A DNA stretch of 64,000 nt from Bathymodiolus brooksi (taxonomy: Eukaryota > Mollusca > Bivalvia > Mytilida > Modiolidae): assembly GCA_963680875.1 (NCBI GenBank), contig OY804578.1:25015101-25079100 (forward strand), written 5' to 3'. Positions 14,917 through 27,288 of the stretch are shown here, one piece after another (the stretch's first letter is position 1; each line of letters begins with the position of its first letter). The position numbers were made by a program, and so were the translations under genes. Under the pieces are notes generated by a model. That model made no database searches and was not told the DNA's origin. It was given only the letters and a program-made list of their open reading frames with translations.

Positions 14917-15545
14917 AACTGAGTGAGTGAGTGATTGTTCAGCTATATCATGTTGAGAACAAGTTAAATTTCGATGAGATGATGAATATATCTGCTTTCT
15001 ACTAGATCCACACACTTTTATATAGTGCTAGCTCACTGAAACAACAGTGAGCAGGTAGATATGTCGCTCCAATCTGACACATTATCCCTATTCTGAGATA
15101 ACCAGTCTTTGTTCATACTCCTTAATACTTAGCAGAAAAGCAGCAAATACCAATTTTATAATCTTTGGTTTGAACCGATAAGTTCTGGAACTCACTTTCT
15201 CCCATTATTTAACCCCGCTGAACCAGTAGTGGAAAAATCTGTAATCCTCTAGAGGATTAAAATGTCTCGTGCCTTTCCCTACATGTTGTCAAATCAGTAA
15301 TTTTGAAGGATTTTGAAATAAAGTTTGTGTTAAATAATGGGAGAAACAAATTCTCCTTCAGTTGCCCATGTGGGTTACGACATTTCTCCACTCTCGAGAG
15401 TTAAATTAAAAAATTTAACCACTCGCCTGACGGCTTGTGGTTAAAATTTTTAATTTAACTCTCTTGAGTGGAGAAATATCGTAACCCATGGGCAACTGAA
15501 GGAGAATCTATATATCTACCACACTCGAGGCAAGCACGCTAATGA
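14917..15545 (-). mobile_element. tRNA-derived SINE (minus orientation) split by a foldback insertion
   Basis: It starts with the AGTGAGTGAGTGA tail that ends the same SINE at 32737 and 52991 and matches the body of those copies (CCAGTCTTTGTTC, TTAGCAGA, TCTTTGGTTTGA). The match breaks at about 15178 and resumes at ATCTACCACACTCGAGG (about 15512), so about 335 bp was inserted. It lies in the last intron of the BAG1-like gene and ends about 33 bp before the final acceptor. Confidence 0.75.
15180..15511. mobile_element. Composite foldback (inverted-repeat) insertion
   Basis: There are two hairpins back to back. The first has arms TTCTCCCATTATTTAAC (15199) and GTTAAATAATGGGAGAA (near 15330). 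The second, 15351-15506, has about 70-bp arms: TTCTCCTTCAGTTGCCCATG... is mirrored by ...CATGGGCAACTGAAGGAGAA around a loop CGCCTGACGGCTTG. The second hairpin resembles the sequence around 59181. No coding capacity is seen. Confidence 0.8.
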
Positions 15546-15578
15546 TACAATATTTATTATGTTATACTTTTATTGTAG

Positions 15579-15647
15579 GTACTTTTAGAGAGATGTGATG
15601 GACTTATGTCAGGATTGAACGATCAGATAACAAGGTTGTCAGTATGA
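15579..15647 (+). CDS. BAG1: BAG1-like co-chaperone, last coding exon with stop
   Basis: The acceptor is TTTATTGTAG|GTACTT, phase 0, matching the donor at 14376. Twenty-two codons follow, VLLERCDGLMSGLNDQITRL then SV, with a TGA stop at 15645-15647. Joined to the previous exon this continues the third BAG helix as ...RIQ|VLLERCDGL, parallel to the VQAFLAECD stretch of vertebrate BAG1. The protein ends a few residues earlier than the human one, as is common for a variable tail. Several AATAAA motifs follow (for example near 17006, 17193 and 17656), so the end of the 3' UTR cannot be fixed from sequence alone. Confidence 0.85.
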   Translation, partial: VLLERCDGLMSGLNDQITRLSV

Positions 15648-18600
15648 CCTGCACTCTTATGTTAGCACTTGTTATGTTTACACTGCACAGCTGTTTTCTT
15701 GTTTGTGTTTAGTTTTCTTCAAGTTTATGTTATCTAATGCTATTTCTCTACACTTTCTTCATTGCATTGCATTTTTGTCACAAGTGTGAATATTTCACGA
15801 AACTCCAAAAGTATATTTTTTTGGCGAAGAAACTTGTCATTTAATGAACAGAGGAATCAATACATTTGTGATTTTTTTTCCTGCAAAACAGGTATTTCAA
15901 ATGCTAAATTGTATTGGATGATAAACGGTATGGAACAGAGAACGATTTCATTTGACCAAAAAATTGTTTTCAAATTTTTTTAGAAAATTTATTTGAAAAA
16001 TAACTATGTATTAAATAATCAATGCAATATAAAACTTACTATATTTTGGTTTTTCTTTGTCCACATGTACAATCATGATGGGAAATGTCATACAAACATT
16101 ATTTTTGTCCTATTTTATTTTAATTTTCTGAACAGAAATTTACTCAATATTTCTAATATTTTAGTTATGACTGGCTGTGTTACAGTAATACTGAAAAATT
16201 ACCCCAAAGTACATGGTATATTATAGATTTTATATATAAAAGAGGATTTTTTGAGTTTTGTTGGACACACAAAGTATAATGTTGATGTTTAAAAGGAAGA
16301 AAACCCAAAACATGTACGTTTTGGTGCTCTCTTGTAAAAAAAATATTTTTGTAAACAATTATTATTTGGAATTAAATGGACAAGATTTAAGCACCATCTA
16401 AGTTATTATTTATTAATTTAACAATATACAACTTTCATATTACATCAGAAATTTGGTAGTTTGGTGGGAAAAAGTGTTTAAAACAATTTCATTTTTGTAC
16501 ATGAAGATGGATGGACTTAAATATGTGATTCATATAATTTTTTTATCAAACTTTCTTGACTGGGAAATCAGTAAGGAGGCTTTTTCTGTCCATCTGATAT
16601 ATTTTATGGAATAATCCTTAATTATATTGGGATTAATAAGCAATAATCTTTATGATATTAATGTACTCCTTCAATTGTTTGTTATCAATCTTGATTGTGA
16701 AGTGCCATTTCATTGTAGAATGAGAGAAAGTTCATTAGGAAAGTTTTAATAGAATATATCTTTATATTATTGTAAATGTTAGAAATAAGTGAGTATTCAA
16801 GGCCTTTATTCATTGCTAAAACATATATCAGTACTTTGCTTTTTATGGTTTTCCCTACCCTCCCCCACACAATCCCTGTAACTGAAGAAAGAAGGTAAAT
16901 GGTCATTAACATGAATGAATGATTTAAAGAAAAACTGCCACATGCATCTGTATCTTTGTATACAATGACCATTTTGTAATCAACAACCCATCCCAAATTT
17001 CTATGAATAAATTATGGTGCTCTATTTAACCATTCAATCTTCTTATTGTCATTTGTTAAAATAGTTTTTAGAAAATCTTGGTAAGTACATGTACAATGTA
17101 GAACAGATATAAAATTTGATGTTCAATACATCTAGACTGGTCAAACTAACAAATTAGTAATGTATGCTTATTAGACATAAACTAATGTCAAAAATAAATG
17201 GTGCAAACTTGAGTTATCTCCCCCTTTTAATACAATAAAATGTATAGGGATGTGGGACAGACCATTGTTTTCAATGAAAAGGGGACTGTTTATGACATAT
17301 ATTAAGAAAAGGTCACCAGGACCTGACTGTCTTTATTTGGCTAATAATAAAAGTATAACAATTCACAGCATTTCCAGACATAAGATAATACGTATTTAAT
17401 TTTAACCCAAATTACCACCATTTTTAGAATGAAATAATTATGACTTGACAGGATTTTCAGCCTGCAAGTGTACATTTAGAATTATAGGGTAAGCCGTTGT
17501 CTTGATTTTTAGTAAATTTTGTGTAGTTCATTTGTGATAAGATAGTGCTGTGTTATGTGTATTTGTTTTAAGTTTTATTCTGAATTTGTTTTGTTTCAAT
17601 TTGCAGTTGAAATGTTTTGTATGTTAAACAAATATGGGTATTTATGATGGTGAAAATAAAATGAGATTTTTTATTTGTGTTGTCATTATAATTGTATATA
17701 CATATGTATCGAGTACAAATATCTATCAAAAACAAGTCTGTTTTGAATACTCCAGATCATAATTTTTCAGTGGTATTCCATAGAAAATTATGTACACAGT
17801 TCTCATTGTGGGTTCCATTTTACCATTTTTATCGTGGAAACCATAAAAACTAGGTTAAATCTGTTTGACAATTGCAGGCAGGGAATTTCATAAGGACTCT
17901 AAAGAAAAAGACCCTGTCAAAATCAGACCTGTTGTCATAAAGGAATGCCCAGTTTCATTTCCTAAACTGTAACCACATGTGAAATTTGGTCTGCAGTTTT
18001 CCTAAGAGTCAAGCTAATAGACAAATTATTGATATCATTAAGTTAAAAAGCTTGACAAAAAAATGATGCAAAATGATAAAATATGAGGATTTAAAACTAA
18101 ACCTAAAACTATACAAGTCCTTAAACCATGTTAGGCAATGGTCAACCATAAACCATTACACTGAGTTTTATTCACTCACATGATTTTTTTCAGGCCAAAA
18201 CATTTGACCCCATCAATCAAACATTGGAAAACTTTAGTTTGTTTACTAGGTTTAGAAGAAAAATACTAAAAGTCATGGTGATACCCACCTCACATGTTGT
18301 AAGGTTTCCAGGCACTTACATATTGCAGGGTGTTTTACATGTTGATGTGTTATACTGTTCATGCTGGTGGATGTAGATAAACCTTGCTGAGCATGACTAC
18401 AAACACCAATAACCCAATCCTCAAAACTGATGGCCACATTGAAAGTCTTCTACTAATGGTTGGGTCAAATTCTCAACAATTAATACAAAAACAGTGATGT
18501 TCATTAATCCAAATAATCACAGCAACCAATAACATCTCCATCATTCTCAACATATCTACTCGGAATTGAAAAAACCCACTGTCAATGAGAATCTAAGTCT

Positions 18601-18755
18601 AAATGGTTAAAACAAAAAGAGGCAAAAAAGTGGCAGGGTTAAACTGATTAATTCAAACCAAATCCTGAGAACTCTAGAACCTAGTAAAACAAATAACACA
18701 AGTTATAAAAACATTATAGAAATCTTACTACCGTTAGCTTATGCAATACCGGTAT
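15648..18755. other. BAG1-like 3' UTR and intergenic DNA
   Basis: This is AT-rich sequence without supportable exons. Short open frames here have no splice context or recognisable motif. The first part is expected to be the 3' UTR of the BAG1-like transcript. Candidate polyadenylation signals lie near 17006, 17193, 17237 and 17656. Beyond these nothing is recognised. Confidence 0.5.
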
Positions 18756-19353
18756 TCTACTGGTCGAGGACCAATTATCGCCATTTTTTTCTTGTTTTTG
18801 TCAAGATTATTTCTATGTAGTCCAATACACCCCTTCAAGTGCCTCATAATTGTGAATGTTACCAATCGACTTACCTTGGACGGAAATATAAATAATTTTT
18901 ATGCACATGCTCTTATCAGGGAGCCTTTGTAAAGTTGTTAATTTTTGTCACTGAATCGGGAGGGAAGAGTACCAATTATTGCCATCTTGTTAGATGTGGG
19001 AAAATATATATAAATCAGCAGTGAAGTTAAAAGAAATTGCCTTACCACAAAAAATGAAGATGTCACCAGTATTTTGCGATCATTAGAATACCAATCTGCT
19101 ATATTTTTCTATTAAAAATTGCGACTGGCATTTCCACTCCATTTACGTGACCCCCAGCGAGGTTTATATAAAGAGGTATGGTTTCTAATGGGGTTTTACC
19201 TGATTTCTTTTGAATTAGCCAAGATACAAATGTAGGATTTTGCTGTCTGCTTTGTCGCCATTTATTATTGTCGTCTGCAAAAAATGGCCAGAAAATTTGC
19301 GTTTACTCGCGAGTAGCGTGCAAGTTGGCAATAATTGGTCCTCGACCAGTAGA
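18756..19353. mobile_element. MITE-like element with about 27-bp terminal inverted repeats
   Basis: The left end TCTACTGGTCGAGGACCAAT (18756) is mirrored by ATTGGTCCTCGACCAGTAGA ending at 19353. The inner bases continue the match with a single change (TTATCGCC against GGCAATAA). The interior of about 540 bp has no transposase frame, so this is a non-autonomous element. A target-site duplication is not clear. Confidence 0.8.
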
Positions 19354-19529
19354 GCCAACATGGCACGGAGCAAACATTATACACAATTTATCAGAATGAT
19401 GTACACTTGAAAATTTATAGTCATCTTGGAAATCAGATCAGGCCATGATTTAGCAATATACAATTCTATTTGAATACAAAATTTCAATTACATTGAAATT
19501 AAAAAAAAAATGTTTTGATAAAAGTTTTT

Positions 19530-19665
19530 AATGGTCATTTAAATATAACACCACTATCTGACAGCAATATTTCAGTTATATCGTGACAATCAGTTTTATT
19601 GGTGAAGTAAACCTGTGTATCCTGATTTGAAACCACAAACTTGCTACAAGTCACTGATAACCTTG
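19530..19665 (-). mobile_element. Diverged SINE fragment (GGCGTTAAACACC family)
   Basis: CAATATTTCAGTTATATCGTGACAATCAGTTTTATTGGTG matches, in scattered blocks, the better-preserved SINE copies at 21982, 34689 and 39170. Both ends are degraded. Confidence 0.55.
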
Positions 19666-19904
19666 TTGATAACTTCTGGCCTCATCTAGGAAATACAAGT
19701 TTATACACCAAATAACATCAAAATGACAAAGATGCCCAGATAGAAGTAAAGAGTAACTCAACTGCTGCTTCACACTCATTTGTGGAGACAAGATTTGCTG
19801 AGTAGATCATACTATGATATGGAACAGCAATAACAACACTCTTACTTTGCTGTAATTTATATCTAAGTATAAGCAATATTTATACCACAGCTTTTCCGCT
19901 TTCG

Positions 19905-20695
19905 ATTGATATCCCCTCGCCAACGAAGTTGCGAGGGGATATAGTAACGCTACCGTCTGTCCATCACAATCCTTGTGAACAATCTAGGATCAACATCCTT
20001 CAATGGATTTTGACCAAACTTGGTACATATCTAGTCCTTAAGAGAATCTGGAACCCTATTGATTTTCAAGGTCACGGTCAAATGTTTACCGCATAACATC
20101 CTTGTGAACACTCTAGAATCAACATCCTTCTATGGATTTTGACTAAACTTGGTACATACTTAGTCCTTAGGAGAGTCTGGAACCCTATTGATTTTCAAGG
20201 TCATAGGTCAAGGTTACTGGGTAATTTTTTTTACCGTGTAACATCCTTGTGAACACTCTAGAATCAACACCCTTCAATGGATTTTGACCAAACTTGGTAC
20301 ATACTTAATCCTTACGAGAGTCTGGAACCCTATTGATTTTCAAGGTCAAAGTCACAGGGTCAAATTTTTACCGCATGACATCCTTGTGAACACTCTAGAA
20401 TCAAGATCCTTCAATGGATTTTGACCAAACTTGGTACATACGTAGTCCTTAGGAGAGTCTGGAACTCTATTGATTTTCAAGGTCATAGGTCAAAGTCACC
20501 GGGTCAAATTTTTACTGCGTAACATCCTTGTGAACACTAGAATCAACATCCTTCAATGGATTTTGACCAAACTTGGTACATACTTAGACCTTAAGAGAAT
20601 CTGGAAGACTGGAACCCTATTGATTTTCAAGGTCAAAGTCACAGGGTCTAATTTTTAGGCGAGGGGATACACCACCCTTTGCGTTGCCCTTGTTT
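19905..20695. repeat. Repeat element with five 130-144-bp tandem units between GCGAGGGGATA ends
   Basis: It begins with a short hairpin (ATATCCCCTCGCC...GCGAGGGGATAT) and ends GGCGAGGGGATACACCACCC. Between these, five units each start near CATCCTTGTGAACACTCTAG (about 19967, 20097, 20241, 20381, 20523) and contain GGATTTTGACCAAACTTGGT and GATTTTCAAGGTCA. No coding frame is conserved across units. Confidence 0.85.
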
Positions 20696-21011
20696 AATCG
20701 TTTAATTCAGAAACCTGCGGTTTAAATGATTTGTAACATGAAGCCATGCAATATCACATCTAGGTTGTTGATTATTGCACAGCTCTCTGAGAGTAATAAA
20801 ATTACAGCCCAGATTTAAAGTGTGCAATATTATGTATATGCGTGTATTATTTCATAGTTCTTAACTGTTGCTTACATTCTGGTATATAAACCATAAAAAG
20901 ATAAAAGGAAAAGAATGTATTCATGTTAAACTGTTTGAGTCTCTCATGTTTATTGACACCCATATCCTGTTACTAATTGGATTACTTAGTCTAATAGTGT
21001 TATTCTTTCTG
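20696..21011. other. Single-copy flank left of the 2.09-kb array
   Basis: No gene is recognised. It ends in a pyrimidine-rich stretch TATTCTTTCTGTTTTCAGGG that looks like a splice acceptor. The first repeat unit starts inside this motif. Confidence 0.4.
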
Positions 21012-21439
21012 TTTTCAGGGAAAAGGAAAAATCTTGATAAGACAAGATAGATAGAATTCAATGTTTATGCAAGACATTTTTATGGACCACATCATCTCAA
21101 TGTATGTGTTCGACTCACTTGACTTCTGACCTCTTCAACATTTTTGATGATACATGTATTGATCTGAAGGAATTTCTTTTACTCTATTTGTAAGAAATGT
21201 AGATCAAGGGGATGTGCATTTAAGTTTTGTTTCAATGTTTTTATGTTATGAAAAGAAGTTTTTGTATTTTGTTATTGTTCATATATAGGTTTGCATCTAT
21301 ATACAATGAATGTGGGGTCTAGGTAGCCTAATGGTTAATGCTGTTGAGTTCAGACAGCAAGTCAAACATTAAAAGACCATAATGTTGCTAAACATCTGTC
21401 TTACCTCCATGACAAGTATGATGTTGTCTCTACAAACAA

Positions 21440-21660
21440 AACCCCTAACAATATCATTTGTGTAGGAAGTGCCTACTCTTCCAAAGTTCACCACAGTTTT
21501 TAGTTGGTTCCATGTTGCTCAATCTTTAGTTTTCTGTGTAATGTTTTGTAGATTATTGTTCGTCGTTTTGACCCTTTTCTTTTGGCCATTGTATTGGCAG
21601 TCCTTCTTTGATTTACAACTTCTGATTACCCCATAGGTATCTTCAGACTTTTCTTACTGA
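21440..21660 (-). pseudogene. Decayed fragment of the NDLQN dispersed element (present in every unit)
   Basis: Read on the minus strand, it contains [13 protein letters not shown], then a stop, then ATWNQLKT. DNA identity with the 35.6-36.3-kb copy is clear in CTTTAGTTTTCTGTGTAATG, TTTTGTAGAT and TTTTGGCCATTGT. The frame is interrupted, so this is debris. It recurs at the same place in all five units. Confidence 0.7.
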
Positions 21661-21981
21661 GATGGGCTGAGCCCCGTTACACACAAGACAGAGGATCAAA
21701 CCCATCATCTATAGCAATAGAGGTGAGCATGGTTACCATTACACTTCCTGGGAGGTTGTACCTACAAGACAATACATTTAAATTTGTATCTTTTAATGGC
21801 AGCCATTTTGCATTTGGAGTGCATGTGTGCATAGTAGAGTAGCAAAAATATTAGTTTTACAGCATTTGGCTTGAACCTACAAAGTAATGAACCCTCAATA
21901 TTCTGCACATGTGTACAAGATAGCTATACAGCACAACATAGAATTGATCTTGTATTATGTTGTAACAGTAATTAAAGTTTT

Positions 21982-22256
21982 GTTTGGTTGGTTGGTTTAT
22001 GGTGTTTAATGCCACTTTCAACAATATTTCAGTTATATCGTGGCGATCAGTTTTATTGGCGGAGGAAACGGGAGTACCCAGAGAAAACCAAGACCTGTCA
22101 GAAGTCAGTCAAAGTTTATCACATTATGTTGTAACGAGTACACCTCGCCATGAATGGGGTTTGAACTCATAACTTAAGTAGCGATAGGCACTGATTGCAC
22201 AGGTAGTTGTAAATCCAACTTCCATAAGATCACGATCACAACCACATCGTCCTCCC
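21982..22256 (-). mobile_element. tRNA-derived SINE, minus orientation (present in every unit)
   Basis: Read on +, it starts GTTTGGTTGGTTGGTTTATG and continues GTGTTTAATGCCACTTTCAA. The reverse complement therefore ends in the ..GGC(A/G)TTAAACACCATAAACC tail typical of bivalve SINEs. The tRNA-like part lies at the high-coordinate end and includes GAGTTCAAACC as a B-box-like motif. Equivalent copies lie about 2092-2093 bp apart in the other units. Confidence 0.8.
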
Positions 22257-22278
22257 AAGTTTTGCCTACATTCTTTAC

Positions 22279-22812
22279 ACTAGAGGCTCAGTGGGCTTGA
22301 GCCTGTGTCGCTCACCTTTCATTCTGCTTTGAGGAAACTTAATACAGAACCTTCCAAACATGTACATGTAGATGCTTCCTACCAAGTTTCGGTTCATTTG
22401 GCTAGGCAGTTTCAGAGGAGGACTTTTTAGATATCGACCAATCAGAAACAAGAATTGCCTGTGGTGGCCATGTTTGTTAACCGATCGGGACGAAATGAGC
22501 AATCGTCATAGAGGACATTCCATAGATGCTTCCTACCAAGTTTCGGTTAATTTGGCCAAACGGTTTCAGAGGAGATTTTTAAAAATTGGCCAATCAGAAA
22601 CAAGAATTGCCTGTGGTGGCCATGTTTGGTAATGGATCATACCAAAATGTGCACTGTTTAGAGAGGACCTTCCATAGATGCTTCCTACTAAGATTCAGCT
22701 CATTTGGCTGATGGGTTTCAGAGGAGAAGATTAAAATGTGAAAAGTTAACAGATGACAGACAACAAACGACGGACACCAAAAGCCCACATTGCAATTGGC
22801 AAAGTGAGCTAA
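22279..22812. mobile_element. Non-autonomous element bounded by ACTAGAGGCTC and GTGAGCTAAA (present in every unit)
   Basis: The start ACTAGAGGCTCAGTGGGCTT with CGCTCACC and the end GGCAAAGTGAGCTAAA match the ends of the element at 46755-47920. The interior consists of three degenerate units of about 150 bp sharing GATGCTTCCTACCAAGTTTC and GTTTCAGAGGAG. Short frames here are chance. Confidence 0.75.
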
Positions 22813-23103
22813 AAAGAATATTAAAATGTGAATACCTACATGTAATGTATAGTATAAACATGTTGCACTATATCAACATTAGTTAATTTCTAAGGGAGAT
22901 AATGGCAAGTTATCTTTCATTTAACAGTTTAAAGGCAAGAGTTATCTCTCTTTTAACAGTTTATTACAATGGAGAAGTTTTTTTTAGAAATGAACCAATC
23001 AGAAACAAAAATTGCCTGTGGCGGCCATGTTTCTTAACAGATCGGGATAAAATGAGCAATCTTTATAGAGGACCTTCCATAGATGCTTCCTACCAAGTTT
23101 CGG

Positions 23104-25196
23104 TTTTCAGGGAAAAGGAAAAATCTTGATAAGACAAGATAGATAGAATTCAATGTTTATGCAAGACATTTTTATGGACCACATCATCTCAATGTATGTG
23201 TTCGACTCACTTGACTTCTGACCTCTTCAACATTTTTGATGATACATGTATTGATCTGAAGGAATTTCTTTTACTCTATTTGTAAGAAATGTAGATCAAG
23301 GGGATGTGCATTTAAGTTTTGTTTCAATGTTTTTATGTTATGAAAAGAAGTTTTTGTATTTTGTTATTGTTCATATATAGGTTTGCATCTATATACAATG
23401 AATGTGGGGTCTAGGTAGCCTAATGGTTAATGCTGTTGAGTTCAGACAGCAAGTCAAACATTAAAAGACCATAATGTTGCTAAACATCTGTCTTACCTCC
23501 ATGACAAGTATGATGTTGTCTCTACAAACAAAACCCCTAACAATATCATTTGTGTAGGAAGTGCCTACTCTTCCAAAGTTCACCACAGTTTTTAGTTGGT
23601 TCCATGTTGCTCAATCTTTAGTTTTCTGTGTAATGTTTTGTAGATTATTGTTCGTCGTTTTGACCCTTTTCTTTTGGCCATTGTATTGGCAGTCCTTCTT
23701 TGATTTACAACTTCTGATTACCCCATAGGTATCTTCAGACTTTTCTTACTGAGATGGGCTGAGCCCCGTTACACACAAGACAGAGGATCAAACCCATCAT
23801 CTATAGCAATAGAGGTGAGCATGGTTACCATTACACTTCCTGGGAGGTTGTACCTACAAGACAATACATTTAAATTTGTATCTTTTAATGGCAGCCATTT
23901 TGCATTTGGAGTGCATGTGTGCATAGTAGAGTAGCAAAAATATTAGTTTTACAGCATTTGGCTTGAACCTACAAAGTAATGAACCCTCAATATTCTGCAC
24001 ATGTGTACAAGATAGCTATACAGCACAACATAGAATTGATCTTGTATTATGTTGTAACAGTAATTAAAGTTTTGTTTGGTTGGTTGGTTTATGGTGTTTA
24101 ATGCCACTTTCAACAATATTTCAGTTATATCGTGGCGATCAGTTTTATTGGCGGAGGAAACGGGAGTACCCAGAGAAAACCAAGACCTGTCATAAGTCAC
24201 TGTCAAAGTTTATCACATTATGTTGTAACGAGTACACCTCGCCATGAATGGGGTTTGAACTCATAACTTAAGTGGCGATAGGCACTGATTGGACAGGTAG
24301 TTGTAAATCCAACTTCCATAAGATCACGATCACAACCACATTGTCCTCCCAAGTTTTGCCTACATTCTTTACACTAGAGGCTCAGTGGGCTGAGCCTGTG
24401 TCGCTCACCTTTCATTCTGCTTTGAGGAAACTTAATACAGAACCTTCCAAACATGTACATGTAGATGCTTCCTACCAAGTTTCGGTTCATTTGGCTAGGC
24501 AGTTTCAGAGGAGGACTTTTTAGATATCGACCAATCAGAAACAAGAATTGCCTGTGGTGGCCATGTTTGTTAACCGATCGGGACGAAATGAACAATCGTC
24601 ATAGAGGACATTCCATAGATGCTTCCTACCAAGTTTCGGTTAATTTGGCCAAACGGTTTCAGAGGAGATTTTTAAAAATTGGCCAATCAGAAACAAGAAT
24701 TGCCTGTGGTGGCCATGTTTGGTAATGGATCATACCAAAATGTGCACTGTTTAGAGAGGACCTTCCATAGATGCTTCCTACTAAGATTCAGTTCATTTGG
24801 CTGATGGGTTTCAGAGGAGAAGATTAAAATGTGAAAAGTTAACAGATGACAGACAACAAACGACGGACACCAAAAGCCCACATTGCAATTGGCAAAGTGA
24901 GCTAAAAAGAATATTAAAATGTGAATACCTACATGTAATGTATAGTATAAACATGTTGCACTATATCAACATTAGTTAATTTCTAAGGGAGATAATGGCA
25001 AGTTATCTTTCATTTAACAGTTTAAAGGCAAGAGTTATCTCTCTTTTAACAGTTTATTACAATGGAGAAGTTTTTTTTAGAAATGAACCAATCAGAAACA
25101 AAAATTGCCTGTGGCGGCCATGTTTCTTAACAGATCGGGATAAAATGAGCAATCTTTATAGAGGACCTTCCATAGATGCTTCCTACCAAGTTTCGG
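23104..25196. repeat. 2.09-kb unit 2, variant B
   Basis: Variant B is marked by CTGTCATAAGTCACTGTCAA, GGGCTGAGCCTG, ACATTGTCC and ATTCAGTTCATT. A private change is CTGATTGGACAGG where the other units have GATTGCACAGG. It has 2093 bp. Confidence 0.95.
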
Positions 25197-27288
25197 TTTT
25201 CAGGGAAAAGGAAAAATCTTGATAAGACAAGATAGATAGAATTCAATGTTTATGCAAGACATTTTTATGGACCACATCATCTCAATGTATGTGTTCGACT
25301 CACTTGACTTCTGACCTCTTCAACATTTTTGATGATACATGTATTGATCTGAAGGAATTTCTTTTACTCTATTTGTAAGAAATGTAGATCAAGGGGATGT
25401 GCATTTAAGTTTTGTTTCAATGTTTTTATGTTATGAAAAGAAGTTTTTGTATTTTGTTATTGTTCATATATAGGTTTGCATCTATATACAATGAATGTGG
25501 GGTCTAGGTAGCCTAATGATTAATGCTGTTGAGTTCAGACAGCAAGTCAAACATTAAAAGACCATAATGTTGCTAAACATCTGTCTTACCTCCATGACAA
25601 GTATGATGTTGTCTCTACAAACAAAACCCCTAACAATATCATTTGTGTAGGAAGTGCCTACTCTTCCAAAGTTCACCACAGTTTTTAGTTGGTTCCATGT
25701 TGCTCAATCTTTAGTTTTCTGTGTAATGTTTTGTAGATTATTGTTCGTCGTTTTGACCCTTTTCTTTTGGCCATTGTATTGGCAGTCCTTCTTTGATTTA
25801 CAACTTCTGATTACCCCATAGGTATCTTCAGACTTTTCTTACTGAGATGGGCTGAGCCCCGTTACACACAAGACAGAGGATCAAACCCATCATCTATAGC
25901 AATAGAGGTGAGCATGGTTACCATTACACTTCCTGGGAGGTTGTACCTACAAGACAATACATTTAAATTTGTATCTTTTAATGGCAGCCATTTTGCATTT
26001 GGAGTGCATGTGTGCATAGTAGAGTAGCAAAAATATTAGTTTTACAGCATTTGGCTTGAACCTACAAAGTAATGAACCCTCAATATTCTGCACATGTGTA
26101 CAAGATAGCTATACAGCACAACATAGAATTGATCTTGTATTATGTTGTAACAGTAATTAAAGTTTTGTTTGGTTGGTTGGTTTATGGTGTTTAATGCCAC
26201 TTTCAACAATATTTCAGTTATATCGTGGCGATCAGTTTTATTGGCGGAGGAAACGGGAGTACCCAGAGAAAACCAAGACCTGTCAGAAGTCAGTCAAAGT
26301 TTATCACATTATGTTGTAACGAGTACACCTCGCCATGAATGGGGTTTGAACTCATAACTTAAGTGGCGATAGGCACTGATTGCACAGGTAGTTGTAAATC
26401 CAACTTCCATAAGATCACGATCACAACCACATCGTCCTCCCAAGTTTTGCCTACATTCTTTACACTAGAGGCTCAGTGGGCTTGAGCCTGTGTCGCTCAC
26501 CTTTCATTCTGCTTTGAGGAAACTTAATACAGAACCTTCCAAACATGTACATGTAGATGCTTCCTACCAAGTTTCGGTTCATTTGGCTAGGCAGTTTCAG
26601 AGGAGGACTTTTTAGATATCGACCAATCAGAAACAAGAATTGCCTGTGGTGGCCATGTTTGTTAACCGATCGGGACGAAATGAGCAATCGTCATAGAGGA
26701 CATTCCATAGATGCTTCCTACCAAGTTTCGGTTAATTTGGCCAAACGGTTTCAGAGGAGATTTTTAAAAATTGGCCAATCAGAAACAAGAATTGCCTGTG
26801 GTGGCCATGTTTGGTAATGGATCATACCAAAATGTGCACTGTTTAGAGAGGACCTTCCATAGATGCTTCCTACTAAGATTCAGCTCATTTGGCTGATGGG
26901 TTTCAGAGGAGAAGATTAAAATGTGAAAAGTTAACAGATGACAGACAACAAACGACGGACACCAAAAGCCCACATTGCAATTGGCAAAGTGAGCTAAAAA
27001 GAATATTAAAATGTGAATACCTACATGTAATGTATAGTATAAACATGTTGCACTATATCAACATTAGTTAATTTCTAAGGGAGATAATGGCAAGTTATCT
27101 TTCATTTAACAGTTTAAAGGCAAGAGTTATCTCTCTTTTAACAGTTTATTACAATGGAGAAGTTTTTTTTAGAAATGAACCAATCAGAAACAAAAATTGC
27201 CTGTGGCGGCCATGTTTCTTAACAGATCGGGATAAAATGAGCAATCTTTATAGAGGACCTTCCATAGATGCTTCCTACCAAGTTTCGG
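25197..27288. repeat. 2.09-kb unit 3, variant A
   Basis: It has the same markers as unit 1, with the private change CCTAATGATTAATGC (the others have CCTAATGGTTAATGC). Confidence 0.95.

Larger units (their letters stand above)
21012..23103. repeat. 2.09-kb unit 1, variant A
   Basis: Variant A is marked by CTGTCAGAAGTCAGTCAAAG, GGGCTTGAGCCTG, ACATCGTCC and ATTCAGCTCATT. It has 2092 bp to the next start. Confidence 0.95.
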
